From Sinosporangium album (lineage in GTDB: Bacteria > Actinomycetota > Actinomycetes > Streptosporangiales > Streptosporangiaceae), in assembly GCF_900100605.1 (NCBI RefSeq), contig NZ_FNCN01000021.1, positions 1 to 64,000 on the forward strand: a stretch of 64,000 bases of DNA. The letters run 5' to 3'. This document shows, one piece after another, positions 1-7,999 of this stretch. The position numbers and the translations under genes were made by a program. Below the pieces are notes generated by a model. That model was not told the DNA's origin. It worked only from the letters and a program-made list of their open reading frames with translations, and did not search any database. Position 1 is the first letter of the stretch, and each line of letters begins with the position of its first letter.

Positions 1-306
1 AACACCGCCGAGATCAGAACCTGGCTGGCCAGGCATCCCCGATTCCACGTTCACTTCACCCCGACCGGCTCCTCCTGGATCAATCAGGTCGAACGCTGGT
101 TCGGCCTGCTGACCGACAAACTCATCCGCCGCGGGGTGCACACCTCCGTCAAAGCCCTGGAGAACGACATCCAGGCGTGGATCACCACCTGGAACGAGAA
201 TCCCCGGCCGTTCACCTGGACCAAAACCGCAGACCAGATCCTCAACTCCCTCGCCGAATATCTGGCCAAAGTCAGGATCGACACCAGCAAGACCGGGCAG
301 AACTAA
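1..306 (+). CDS. IS630-family transposase, C-terminal part
   Basis: The reading frame enters from outside the window and ends at TAA 304-306, giving the last 101 residues. A segment around residues 18-35 reads HFTPTGSSWINQVERWF. This is the conserved C-terminal DDE-superfamily block of IS630/Tc1-type transposases, in which the Glu supplies the third catalytic acid. The N-terminal helix-turn-helix and the first two acids lie outside the window, so it cannot be judged whether the gene is intact. A terminal-repeat-like sequence follows directly downstream, consistent with the right end of the element. Confidence 0.85.
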   Translation, partial: NTAEIRTWLARHPRFHVHFTPTGSSWINQVERWFGLLTDKLIRRGVHTSVKALENDIQAWITTWNENPRPFTWTKTADQILNSLAEYLAKVRIDTSKTGQN

Positions 307-334
307 CCATCAAGATTTCAGGTGCGGGACACTA
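1..334 (+). mobile_element. Right end of an IS630-type insertion sequence
   Basis: The transposase stop is followed by about 26 bases and then GGTGCGGGACAC (321-332), abutting a TA dinucleotide at 333-334. IS630/Tc1-type elements insert at TA and carry terminal inverted repeats with a GTGTCCCGCACC-like outer end. The left end is outside the window, so the exact boundary is inferred. Confidence 0.65.
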
Positions 335-422
335 GGAACCTCGGAAGGTGATCGACCACCGCCGCCGGGACACATTGAAGATCATCCGTTTGGCCACGGT
401 TTGGCCATGCTCTTGAAACGCG

Positions 423-460
423 AAGGGCCCCTTTCCTGTTCACACAGATCAGAGGCCCTT
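423..460 (-). terminator. Possible hairpin terminator after tRNA-Ser
   Basis: AAGGGCC (423-429) and GGCCCTT (454-460) are perfect inverted repeats with a long loop, just 3' of the tRNA on the minus strand. There is no clear U-run, so termination is only suggested. Confidence 0.4.
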
Positions 461-465
461 TTCAG

Positions 466-555
466 TGGCGGTGGAGGTGGGATTTGAACCCACGGATGAG
501 TTGCCCCATCACACGCTTTCGAGGCGTGCGCCCTCGGCCACTAGGCGACTCCACC
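466..555 (-). tRNA. tRNA-Ser(CGA)
   Basis: Read on the minus strand, a 7-bp acceptor stem pairs GGTGGAG with CTCCACC. The anticodon stem ACGC/GCGT closes the loop CTCGAAA, giving anticodon CGA. There is a long variable arm typical of class II serine tRNAs and a T-arm with GGTTCAAATCC. The discriminator is G and CCA is encoded at 466-468. The tadA gene lies immediately upstream on the same strand. Confidence 0.96.
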
Positions 556-588
556 GCGGACGAGCCTACCGGATGTCCGAGGTGATCG

Positions 589-1062
589 TTACCGGCGTTC
601 CGCGAAGAAGGCACGGAGAAGAGCGGCGGACTCGTCGGCGAGGATGCCGGGCAGGACTTCGGGACGGTGGTTGAGGCGGCGGTCTCGTACGACGTCCCAC
701 AGGGAGCCGACGGCGCCGGCTTTGTCGTCGGCGGCGCCGTACACGACGCGGTCGACGCGGGAGAGTACGGCGGCGCCGGCGCACATGGTGCAGGGTTCGA
801 GGGTGACGACGAGGGTGCAGCCGGTGAGGCGCCAGTGGCCGAGTGCGCGGGCGGCGGCGCGCAGGGCGAGGACTTCGGCGTGGGCGGTGGGGTCGGCGGT
901 GGATTCGCGGTCGTTGCCGGCGGCGGCGAGCAGGTCGCCCGCGGCGCCGAGGACGACCGCGCCGACGGGGATCTCACCGCGTTCGGCGGCTCGGACGGCC
1001 TCGGCGAGCGCGAGGCGCATGGCCTGCGTGGCCTGGGTGTGGTCGAAGGGGCCGGTGTTCAC
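589..1062 (-). CDS. tadA: tRNA-specific adenosine deaminase TadA
   Basis: This 157-residue protein converts adenosine 34 to inosine in tRNA-Arg(ACG), allowing wobble decoding of CGN codons. The zinc-dependent cytidine/deoxycytidylate deaminase fold is shown by HAE (His ligand and catalytic Glu) and by PCTMC (two Cys ligands). The length is normal for bacterial TadA. Its ATG overlaps the stop of the upstream gene as ATGA, so the two are translationally coupled. The same pairing of tadA with a tRNA adenosine deaminase-associated gene is common in actinobacteria (Rv3752c-Rv3753c in M. tuberculosis). A serine tRNA gene follows directly. Confidence 0.95.
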   Translation of the reverse strand: MNTGPFDHTQATQAMRLALAEAVRAAERGEIPVGAVVLGAAGDLLAAAGNDRESTADPTAHAEVLALRAAARALGHWRLTGCTLVVTLEPCTMCAGAAVLSRVDRVVYGAADDKAGAVGSLWDVVRDRRLNHRPEVLPGILADESAALLRAFFAERR

Positions 1063-1547
1063 CGAAGCCGGTCGAACTGGTCGGCGAAGGCGAGGCGTTC
1101 GGCGATGACCGACAGGGTGTCGGCGGGCAGGACGCCCTCTTCCATGCTGAGTTCGAGGAGTTCTTCCGCGGTGACGCCGAGGTCGGCCAGCAGGTCGAAG
1201 TCTCCGGCGGGCCGTACGCCGAGGTCAGTGCTCTCGGTGTCGGGGGCCACGTCGGCGAGTTCGGCGAAGAGCTCGCCGAGGGAGTCGCCCCGGCCGGCTT
1301 GGGCGTCGGAGAGGAAGACGCGGGGTTCGTCGTCGCCCTGGTAGCGCACGACGGCGAACCACTCGTCTTCGACCTCGACGCAGAGAAGCGCGAGTTCGTC
1401 CCCGACGAGCCCGAGATGTTCCTGTACGGCGTCGCCCAGGTCGTCGACGATCTCTGCTGAGCCGAGGTCGATCTCCGCTCCGCTCCACCCCTCGGGAGTG
1501 CGGACGAAGGCGGCGGAGAACACGCTGGCCGAGGGTCTGGAAGGCAT
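1059..1547 (-). CDS. tRNA adenosine deaminase-associated protein
   Basis: This is an acidic 162-residue protein with no recognisable catalytic motif. It belongs to the small actinobacterial family regularly encoded just before tadA. The ATG at 1545-1547 is preceded by AGGAG at good distance, while the longer upstream reading has no such support. The stop overlaps the tadA start (ATGA). It shares its overall plan with the product of the next gene upstream: an N-terminal beta-rich region with FAVVRY and VFLSD motifs, then an acidic linker and a C-terminal helical region. The two look like an old tandem duplication. A role in TadA function is suggested only by position. Confidence 0.8.
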   Translation of the reverse strand: MPSRPSASVFSAAFVRTPEGWSGAEIDLGSAEIVDDLGDAVQEHLGLVGDELALLCVEVEDEWFAVVRYQGDDEPRVFLSDAQAGRGDSLGELFAELADVAPDTESTDLGVRPAGDFDLLADLGVTAEELLELSMEEGVLPADTLSVIAERLAFADQFDRLR

Positions 1548-1563
1548 GGACGGACTCCTGGGG

Positions 1564-2073
1564 TCAGCCGAAGACCGAGTCGATGGCACGTTCGAACGGC
1601 TCGGAGAAGCCGAGCCGTGCGGCGATGCTGGACAGCACGTCCTCGGGATGGAGTTCGACGTCTCCGGAGAGGAAACCGAGTTCCATCTCGTCCAGGCCGA
1701 GGTCGGCGAAGATGGACAGGTCGCCCGCGGGTAGGGCGGTGTCCTCGTCACCCAGGATCTCGTCGAGTTCGTCCTCGTCCGGCACCGGCACGTCGAGGTG
1801 CTCCAGCACCTGCTGCGCCAGCGGCCAGTCCCACGACGCGGCGATGTCGGAGAGGAACACGCTCACTCGCTCACCACGCACACGCAACGCCACGAAGAAC
1901 TCATCCCCCACGGCGACCAGGCCAATCGCCCCGCCGATGCTGGGTTGCTGCCGAAGGGCGTGAACGAGCCCCGCGAAATCCGACGTGAGTGCGGTGGGCA
2001 GCATTTCGGCTTCCCAGTGGTCGTCTTCGCGATAGACCACGATGGCGAAATCGAGCCCATCTTCGTCTGTCAT
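1564..2073 (-). CDS. Second tRNA adenosine deaminase-associated-type protein
   Basis: This protein has 169 residues from the ATG at 2071-2073; a GTG two codons upstream is also possible. It is acidic, with motifs [17 protein letters not shown] near the N-terminus and VSVFLSD near the middle, matching the downstream neighbour. The two genes are 16 bases apart and probably lie in one operon with tadA, transcribed leftward. No catalytic residues are evident. The start is uncertain because the best purine-rich stretch (GGAGG, 2093-2097) is somewhat far from either start. Function is unknown beyond the family association. Confidence 0.72.
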   Translation of the reverse strand: MTDEDGLDFAIVVYREDDHWEAEMLPTALTSDFAGLVHALRQQPSIGGAIGLVAVGDEFFVALRVRGERVSVFLSDIAASWDWPLAQQVLEHLDVPVPDEDELDEILGDEDTALPAGDLSIFADLGLDEMELGFLSGDVELHPEDVLSSIAARLGFSEPFERAIDSVFG

Positions 2074-2208
2074 CGTCACCCCACCGACCTGGCCTCCACG
2101 GTCTTCAATGGTCCCAGACGCCACACGAGACCGTACGCGGCACCCACCAAATTGTGATCAAATCCGAGTACGTCGCCATGCTCGTATCTGCCACCTCATC
2201 ACAGCAGA

Positions 2209-2214
2209 TACCGT
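2209..2214 (+). promoter_or_regulatory. -10 element TACCGT for upp
   Basis: TACCGT fits the actinobacterial TANNNT -10 pattern. A start point 7 bases after its last base would fall at 2221, two bases before the upp ATG, giving a nearly leaderless message. Confidence 0.5.
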
Positions 2215-2222
2215 GTGGTCCC

Positions 2223-2861
2223 ATGAAGACCCTCGTCGTGGACCACCCGCTCGTCGCGCATAAGCTCACCGCTCTGCGCGACGCGCGCACGGACTCGCAG
2301 ACGTTCCGGCGTCTGACCGACGAGCTTGTGACCCTGCTGGCCTACGAGGCCACCCGCGACGTGCGGGTCACCGAGGTGACGGTGGAGACCCCCGTGGCGG
2401 AGGCCCACGGCGTACGGCTGGCGCGGCCCGCTCCGCTGGTCGTGCCAATCCTGCGGGCGGGCCTCGGCATGCTTGAGGGCATGACGCGCCTGCTCCCGAC
2501 GGCCGAGGTCGGCTTTCTCGGCATGATCCGCGATGAGGGCACCCTGAAGGCGGAGACCTATGCGACCCGCCTGCCCGAGGACATCTCCGGCCGGCAGTGC
2601 TATGTGCTCGACCCGATGCTGGCGACCGGCGGCACTCTGGCGGCGGCGGTCAGCCTGCTGTTCGACCGCGGCACGGAGGACATCACCGCGCTGTGCCTGG
2701 TCTCCTCCCCCGAGGGCGTCGCGCACATGGAGCGGGTGTTCGGCGGTGGCGGCAGGCCGCTGCGCCTGGTGACCGCGGCGCTCGACGAGCGGCTGAATGA
2801 GGCCGGCTATATCGTGCCGGGGCTCGGCGACGCGGGCGACAGGCTGTACGGCGTGGCCTGA
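2223..2861 (+). CDS. upp: Uracil phosphoribosyltransferase
   Basis: This 212-residue cytosolic enzyme makes UMP from uracil and PRPP in pyrimidine salvage. It has the family signature [10 protein letters not shown] near residue 80. The PRPP-binding loop [12 protein letters not shown] lies near residue 130, and the C-terminal [13 protein letters not shown] segment contacts uracil. The ATG at 2223 gives the usual family N-terminus [10 protein letters not shown]; a longer upstream reading adds unrelated sequence. It is transcribed alone, divergent from the tadA operon, and closed by a strong intrinsic terminator overlapping the stop codon. Confidence 0.96.
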   Translation: MKTLVVDHPLVAHKLTALRDARTDSQTFRRLTDELVTLLAYEATRDVRVTEVTVETPVAEAHGVRLARPAPLVVPILRAGLGMLEGMTRLLPTAEVGFLGMIRDEGTLKAETYATRLPEDISGRQCYVLDPMLATGGTLAAAVSLLFDRGTEDITALCLVSSPEGVAHMERVFGGGGRPLRLVTAALDERLNEAGYIVPGLGDAGDRLYGVA

Positions 2862-2886
2862 GCCGCCACGCGCGGCGGCTTTTTTC
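2861..2886 (+). terminator. Intrinsic terminator after upp
   Basis: AGCCGCC (2861-2867) and GGCGGCT (2874-2880) form a 7-bp stem with a 6-base loop, followed by a T-run at 2880-2885. The stem begins inside the upp stop codon. Confidence 0.85.
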
Positions 2887-3066
2887 TGTTCGGTTGTGCT
2901 GTCCGGATGGCTGTCCGCGTCCGACTGACCTGACGTATCTCTTCTCTCTCCCAGGAAATGTCACCGCTTCGTTACTCTGTGTGTCCGAGTGGGTACGAGG
3001 CGTGCGGAAGGCATCTCTTCTGTGTTCCCGGCCTTAGGTGGCCGTGGGCGCACACCAGGGAGAACC

Positions 3067-3111
3067 ATGAGCGTGCAATACCAGCGGTCCGGCCACCGGG
3101 GCCGGCCATGA
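3067..3111 (+). CDS. Putative 14-codon leader ORF
   Basis: ATG 3067 follows AGGGAG and encodes 14 residues beginning MSVQYQRSG. Its TGA overlaps the ATG at 3108 (ATGA), which begins the next small gene. The best ribosome binding site in this transcript precedes this mini-ORF rather than the gene it overlaps. That suggests translational coupling. It could be a chance ORF, so conservation is needed to accept it. Confidence 0.4.
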   Translation: MSVQYQRSGHRGRP

Positions 3112-3332
3112 GCCGGCCTCCGGGCTCGGGCGCGAGCCCTTATGCGGAGGTCGAGGCCCTGCTCAAGGACGAATTCGCCGGGGTGCACCCCGCGACGACC
3201 GTGACGCGCTGCGTTGAAGCGGCCCATTACGGCGCGCTGGAGGTCACAGGTTCCGCCCATCCGGGTCTCGTCGAGCGGATAGCGCGCAAACACCTTCATG
3301 TGCTTGCCCTCGTCGCGAGTGAACGCGGGTGA
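3108..3332 (+). CDS. Small three-helix-bundle-type protein
   Basis: This 74-residue protein has no membrane segment. Its sequence from about residue 10 onward (EVEALLKDEF, then an alpha-helical stretch, then LVERIARKHLHVLAL) resembles the small actinobacterial proteins annotated as three-helix bundle dimerization domain proteins (DUF3562-like). That assignment is from recall of the pattern. Its ATG is overlapped by the stop of a 14-codon upstream ORF, so expression is probably coupled to that leader. No enzymatic role is suggested. Confidence 0.6.
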   Translation: MSRPPGSGASPYAEVEALLKDEFAGVHPATTVTRCVEAAHYGALEVTGSAHPGLVERIARKHLHVLALVASERG

Positions 3333-3465
3333 GACCTCAAAGTCAGAACAATGAGCAGGCCAGTGGAACATCTGCTTCCCTGCGGTTCTGACTCGCTTTA
3401 CCCCGCTAATGGCGTGGGTAATGTATACACCGGGTGCAGTGGGTGAGTTGCCATAGGAGGCAGCT

Positions 3466-3624
3466 GTGCAGGTCAAGAAGGTAGCCATCTACGCGGGGAT
3501 CGCCTTCACGGCGTTCTACCTGCTCACACGACCAACCGACGCTGCGGAGGTGATCAGAGGCGCCATGGACAGTGTAGTGAATGCCGCTGATTCGCTTGCT
3601 TCTTTCTTTGCCAGGTTGACATGA
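3466..3624 (+). CDS. Small single-span membrane protein
   Basis: A 52-residue product starts at GTG 3466, with AGGAGG five bases upstream. Residues 6-20 (AIYAGIAFTAFYLLT) form one probable transmembrane helix after a short basic N-terminus, followed by an amphipathic tail rich in Ala, Asp and Ser. The TGA overlaps the ATG of the PH-domain gene (ATGA), so the two are made together. The protein is probably a small membrane partner of the PH-domain protein. No family name can be given. Confidence 0.75.
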   Translation: MQVKKVAIYAGIAFTAFYLLTRPTDAAEVIRGAMDSVVNAADSLASFFARLT

Positions 3625-4151
3625 GGCTTGTGACCCACGGGGATTCGGCCCCGGCGTCGGTCAACCGCTACCTGCTCCCCCACGAACACCAGGTCATCAT
3701 GGTACGGCGGCACCCTGCCGTACTTCTCCGTCCCGTTGCCGAGGTCCTTGGCGGTTTGATCCTCGCCGGGCTGCTCAGCAGGTTTTTCGGAGATGGCGGC
3801 GGCGGGCAGGCGCTCGTCATCGTCTGGTGGGCCTGGCTGCTGTTGCTTATTCGATTTGTCTGGAAGGTGGCGGAGTGGTCGGTTGACTACTTCGTCGTGA
3901 CGTCCAAGCGGATGTTGCTGACGACGGGGTTGATCACCCGTAAGGTCGCGATGATGCCGCTCGGCAAGGTGACCGACATGAGCTTCCAGCGCTCGCTGCT
4001 CGGCCGCCTGCTGGGTTACGGCGAGTTCGTCCTGGAGTCCGCCGGCCAAGATCAGGCTCTGTCCACCGTCCAGTACATCCCCTATCCGGAGACCTTGTAC
4101 CTGGAGGTCTGCCAGATGCTCTTCCCCGGCGGCGACGACTCGGATGATTGA
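3621..4151 (+). CDS. PH-domain membrane protein
   Basis: This 176-residue protein begins with a short cytoplasmic region containing LLPHEHQVIMVRRHP. Two hydrophobic segments follow (about residues 35-52 and 64-78). After them comes a bacterial PH-like (YdbS/DUF304-type) domain with the YFVVTSKRMLLTTGLITRK strand pattern and a DQALSTVQYIPYPE segment. Such proteins are membrane-anchored and their ligands are mostly unknown. It overlaps the upstream 52-residue gene by ATGA and is followed by a long perfect hairpin. It is probably the last gene of a small operon. Confidence 0.85.
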   Translation: MRLVTHGDSAPASVNRYLLPHEHQVIMVRRHPAVLLRPVAEVLGGLILAGLLSRFFGDGGGGQALVIVWWAWLLLLIRFVWKVAEWSVDYFVVTSKRMLLTTGLITRKVAMMPLGKVTDMSFQRSLLGRLLGYGEFVLESAGQDQALSTVQYIPYPETLYLEVCQMLFPGGDDSDD

Positions 4152-4170
4152 TCCAGATATGTCCTCGTTT

Positions 4171-4208
4171 CTCGGGGTGTGAACGACAGTTCACACCCCG
4201 AGATTCTT
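4171..4208 (+). terminator. Intrinsic terminator after the PH-domain gene
   Basis: A 14-bp perfect stem (4171-4184 with 4189-4202) has a GACA loop and is followed by ATTCTT. Confidence 0.85.
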
Positions 4209-4285
4209 CACGTGGGGTTACCCGATTCGGCAGCATATGCAATCATGGCGAGACCTATTGACCACTCCCCGCCCTGAGAGATCAG

Positions 4286-5698
4286 ATGCCGAGTCAGGGA
4301 ACCATCGGTGACCGTGTCCGCGGATTGCGGCTGAGCAGGCGGATGTCCCAGGCGCAGTTGGCCGGGCCCGACCTGTCAGACAGTTACGTCTCTCTTATCG
4401 AGTCGGGCAAACGTACGCCCACCCCCGTGGTCGCGCGCCTGCTGGCAGAACGGCTCGGCTGTACGACTGAATTTCTTCTCCACGGGATCGAACCGCGCCA
4501 GCGCATCGATACCGAACTGGGCCTCCGGCACGCTGAGTTGGAACTCCACCATGGTGACCCAGCCATGGCTGTAGACCGCTTCAGCGAGATCGTCAAAGCC
4601 GTCGGCGAGGAGAACGTCATGCTGGCGGCCCAGGCCCGCCTGGGCCGCGCCAGGGCGCTTGAGGCCCAGGGGCGGCTCGGCGCGGCCGTCGAGGCGTTCG
4701 AACGGCTCCGCCGTGAGGCCGCCGCACATCCCGAGCGGGTGGCCGACCTGCCGCTGACCATCGCCCTCTCCCGCTGCTACCACCGCGCCGGGGACACCCT
4801 GCGCGCCAGGGACCTCGGCGCCCACGCCCGCAAGCACGTCGCCCGCCTGGGCCTCACACAGGGTGAGATCGCGGTCGAGCTGGCCGCCGCCCTCGTCGAG
4901 ACCGAGGCCGGCAGCGGCCCCGCCTCCGACGGCATGGCTTATGTACGGCATGTGCTCGACGTCAACGGGGTTCCCGTCTCGGCCGACAGGTCGGCCGAGG
5001 TCCGCTCGCTGTGGCGGTCCAGCGTGGCCGCGGCGCAGGGCGAGGATTCGGCTCTCGCCGTACGGCTCGCCGACGACGCGATCGCCACCGGACGGCCCAG
5101 CCGCATGGCGTTCAAGCTGGCCCGGGTCGCCCTGGAGTGGTCCAGGCTGGCGGTGGCCGTCCCCGCGGGGGACGCGCCGGACACGGCGGTGACGGATGCG
5201 TCCGCGCCGGTCGAGGACGAGCTCGGCGACGCCAGCCGGTTCGCGACCTCGGCGACGGAGGCGTTCGCCAAGCTGCCGGAGGCCCGGCGTGAACACGCCG
5301 ACAGCCTGGTGGTGCTCGCCCACATCCAGCTTCGCCTGGGCAACCCCGGTGTCGCCGCCGGGCTCGCCGGGTCCGCCTTGGAGCTGCTGGCCAACGACGG
5401 TTCGAGCACGGTCGCGGCGTCCGCCCATCTGGTGCTCGCCCAAGTGGCGCTGGACCAGAAGGAAGGCGATCCGCAGGCGAGTCTCCAATCGGCTCACCGA
5501 CTGCTTGAATCGCTCCACGGATCGATCTCGCCGCATCCGGACCGCCGGGCCGGCCGGGCGTGGCGCGAGCTGGGCGACCTGTACGGACAGGTCGGTGCGC
5601 ACCGCCGGCAGACGGGAGCGTATCGTAGGGCTCTCGAAGCGGCCGGAGTGCGGTCCGCACTGGTGGGAGTCTCCGTCGATTCCGCCGTGTCACGCTGA
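4286..5698 (+). CDS. XRE-family regulator with TPR-like repeats
   Basis: This 470-residue cytosolic protein has an N-terminal helix-turn-helix (residues 5-65: RVRGLRLSRRMSQAQLAG, then SYVSLIESGKRTP) of the XRE/Cro type. The long helical remainder has TPR-like segments, for example AAQARLGRARALEAQGRLG and LAHIQLRLGNPGVAAGL. This layout is typical of actinobacterial regulators whose C-terminal repeats may bind a peptide or protein partner. It is a single gene, followed by a separate FadR-type regulator. The regulated genes are unknown. Confidence 0.88.
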   Translation: MPSQGTIGDRVRGLRLSRRMSQAQLAGPDLSDSYVSLIESGKRTPTPVVARLLAERLGCTTEFLLHGIEPRQRIDTELGLRHAELELHHGDPAMAVDRFSEIVKAVGEENVMLAAQARLGRARALEAQGRLGAAVEAFERLRREAAAHPERVADLPLTIALSRCYHRAGDTLRARDLGAHARKHVARLGLTQGEIAVELAAALVETEAGSGPASDGMAYVRHVLDVNGVPVSADRSAEVRSLWRSSVAAAQGEDSALAVRLADDAIATGRPSRMAFKLARVALEWSRLAVAVPAGDAPDTAVTDASAPVEDELGDASRFATSATEAFAKLPEARREHADSLVVLAHIQLRLGNPGVAAGLAGSALELLANDGSSTVAASAHLVLAQVALDQKEGDPQASLQSAHRLLESLHGSISPHPDRRAGRAWRELGDLYGQVGAHRRQTGAYRRALEAAGVRSALVGVSVDSAVSR

Positions 5699-5770
5699 TC
5701 GCAGACCGCCCTCCGGGGGCCTCCAGATTTGTCTTGTAGATCTGGAATAACTAGGGTCTACCAGTCATTG

Positions 5771-5785
5771 AATCATAGGATGATT
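5771..5785. promoter_or_regulatory. Candidate operator of the FadR-type regulator
   Basis: AATCAT (5771-5776) and ATGATT (5780-5785) form an inverted repeat with a 3-base spacer, 24 bases before the GTG start of the regulator. GntR-family proteins often bind such short palindromes at their own promoters. Confidence 0.4.
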
Positions 5786-5808
5786 GGTTTCCCCGGAGGA
5801 GGCGGACT

Positions 5809-6498
5809 GTGAGTCTGCGTACCACGCAGCGCGCGTCCCTCGTCGACCAGGTTATCGACCAACTCAAAGCGCAGATCACTTCGGGATCGTGGCAGATGAA
5901 CGCGAAGATCCCGACTGAGACCGTGCTCGCCGAACGCCTAGGCGTCGGGCGCAACACCGTCCGCGAGGCCGTGCGCGCCCTCACGCACGCGGGCCTGCTG
6001 GAGTGCCGCCAGGGCGATGGGACCTACGTTCGGGCCACCAGCGAGCTGTCGGGCGCGATGCTCAGGCGGCTGCGCCAGGCGGAGCAGCTGGAGATCCTCG
6101 AGGTCCGGCGCGCCCTGGAGGTGGAGGCGGCGAGACTGGCCGCGGCCAGGCGCACCGACGAGGACGTACTCGCCATCGAGGCCGCGCTCGCCGAGCGAGA
6201 ACGGGCCTGGGAGTCGGGTGATCCGCACGCGTTCGTCGAAACGGACCTCGCCTTCCACATGGCCGTCGTGCATGCCACGCACAACCTCGTGCTGATCGAC
6301 CTCTACGAGGACTTCTCCGCCGCCCTGCGCGCCAGCATCACGGCCGCCGGCACTTCGCTCAACAAGAGCCACATTCCCCATGACGCGATTTTTCGCGCCA
6401 TCGCCGCAGGTGACTCCGCCGCCGCCGAACGCGCCGGCCACGCCTGCATGGAGCACATCCTCATCGCTCTCACCGAGGCCCAGGAACTCGCCGTCTGA
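5809..6498 (+). CDS. FadR-subfamily GntR regulator
   Basis: This 229-residue DNA-binding protein has an N-terminal GntR winged helix (residues 10-75) with TETVLAERLGVGRNTVREAVRAL as the recognition helix. The C-terminal all-helical FCD effector domain has the usual Asp/His pattern (ETDLAFHMAVVHA, HDAIFRAIAAGD) that can bind a metal and a carboxylate ligand. It starts at GTG 5809 behind GGAGGAGG. No catabolic genes adjoin it, so the effector cannot be guessed. A small inverted repeat lies just upstream. Confidence 0.9.
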   Translation: MSLRTTQRASLVDQVIDQLKAQITSGSWQMNAKIPTETVLAERLGVGRNTVREAVRALTHAGLLECRQGDGTYVRATSELSGAMLRRLRQAEQLEILEVRRALEVEAARLAAARRTDEDVLAIEAALAERERAWESGDPHAFVETDLAFHMAVVHATHNLVLIDLYEDFSAALRASITAAGTSLNKSHIPHDAIFRAIAAGDSAAAERAGHACMEHILIALTEAQELAV

Positions 6499-6744
6499 CT
6501 TCCTGAGGCTCATACAACCCGAGCCGCCTTGAGGGATGTGAACCGCTACGACACCGGGAAGTCCGCACCACCTGGGAGATCCTCGGGAAAACGGACGGCC
6601 GGTCCCACCACGCCGTCACGCCGTACGGACGGTCCGGCCACACGCGCCACCGTGCGCTCCCTGTGTTCCCTATGTTCCCTATGTTTTCTGTGGCCCCCGC
6701 GGTCCCTGTGCTCTCGCCCCGACGACTCCGGGTGAACGGAAAGA
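6499..6744. other. Intergenic spacer, no gene seen
   Basis: This 246-base gap between two convergent genes contains a short direct repeat of TCCCTATGT units near 6665-6690. There is no convincing ORF, RNA or terminator. Confidence 0.6.
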
Positions 6745-7857
6745 TCAGTTGGTCCGCAAAGTCATGACGAGATAGCGGAAATCAGGCTCCGCGTCCCCGG
6801 GCACGCTCGTGATCAGGACAGGCCGGGTGGAGGACTCCATGTGGAGGCGGACGAACTCCGTCTCAACCCCCGCGAGGCCGTCGAGCAGGAAGTGCGGCTG
6901 GAAGGCCACCTGGATGTCGTCGCCGCTCAACTCGGCGGGAAGGGCCTCGGCACCGCGGCCGATATCGCCTCCGCCCGCCTGGACCAGCACCTGCCCCCGG
7001 GTGAAACCGAGCCGGATCGCGGTGTTGCGCTCGGCCACGAGGGCCACCCGCTTGACCGCCTCGATGAACGGGCCCACCCTCACATCCGCCCGGATCGACC
7101 ACGAGCCGGACAGACGCGTGCGGTAGTCGATGAACTGCTCGTCGAGCAGCCTCACGGTCGTCGCCCTGCCCCCGCTTTCGAACCCGGCGACACCACCCCC
7201 GAGCGACAGGGCGACGTCGCCGCCCCGCAGCGCCCGGGCCACCTCGACGAGAACCCGTGACGGCACCATCGCCCCGGTCGTGAACCCGGCCTCCGCCGGA
7301 CGCCACGGCAGCCGCCTGGCCGCGATGCGGTAGCGGTCGGTGGCTGCCATCGTCATCGTGTCGGCCTCGACGTCGACACGGACGCCGGTGAGCATCGGCA
7401 GCGTGTCGTCGCGGCTGGCGGCGGGCGCCACCTGGCCAACGGCCGCGGCGAACGCGGCGCCGTCGAGCCCGCCCACGCGACTCGGCATGGCCGGCAGGGT
7501 GGGGAAGTCCTCGGCGGGCATCGTGAGCAGCGCGAACTCGGCGCTGCCGCAGGTCAGCAGGGCCTCGCTGCCGCTGGTGGCGATCTCGACCTGGTCGCCG
7601 GGAAGATTGCGGGTGATCTCCGCGAGGACGCGCCCGGGGATCAGCACCCGGCCGGGCTCATCGACCACCGCGTCGATCTCGGCCCGCGCCGACACGTCGT
7701 AGTCGAAGGCGGACAGCCGCAGGCCGCTCCCGCCGTCGGCCGCGTCGGCCCCGATGAGCAGGCCGGAGAGCACCGGGGCCGACGGCCGGTTCGGCAGAAT
7801 CCTGGCCGCCCAGCTCACGGCGTCGGCAAAGGTCTCGCGACTCACCCGGAACTTCAC
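6745..7857 (-). CDS. Second DNA polymerase III beta-clamp paralogue
   Basis: This 370-residue protein is colinear with the canonical beta clamp encoded at 62310-63449 in the same window. Shared motifs are LLTMPAEDFPTLPAMP, AATDRYRIA and FIEAVKRVALVAERNTAIRL. GTG 7857 gives the family N-terminus MKFRVSRETF and has AAGGGG at good distance; longer readings add unrelated residues. A beta clamp is a ring dimer that tethers polymerases. This copy is diverged and sits away from oriC next to a two-component system. It could be a specialised clamp, a repair clamp or a regulator. Confidence 0.92.
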   Translation of the reverse strand: MKFRVSRETFADAVSWAARILPNRPSAPVLSGLLIGADAADGGSGLRLSAFDYDVSARAEIDAVVDEPGRVLIPGRVLAEITRNLPGDQVEIATSGSEALLTCGSAEFALLTMPAEDFPTLPAMPSRVGGLDGAAFAAAVGQVAPAASRDDTLPMLTGVRVDVEADTMTMAATDRYRIAARRLPWRPAEAGFTTGAMVPSRVLVEVARALRGGDVALSLGGGVAGFESGGRATTVRLLDEQFIDYRTRLSGSWSIRADVRVGPFIEAVKRVALVAERNTAIRLGFTRGQVLVQAGGGDIGRGAEALPAELSGDDIQVAFQPHFLLDGLAGVETEFVRLHMESSTRPVLITSVPGDAEPDFRYLVMTLRTN

Positions 7858-7999
7858 CTGATCCACCCCTTCGGTTGCCTGCGGCGGCTGCCCTCTCGCC
7901 TCTTCCCCGAAGGTAGCCTGCGGCACCGACAATCGCCGCCTCCTCCGAGAGCCGCCGCCCGTCAGGAGCGGGCCACCGCCTGCCCCGGACCTGCGGCCG

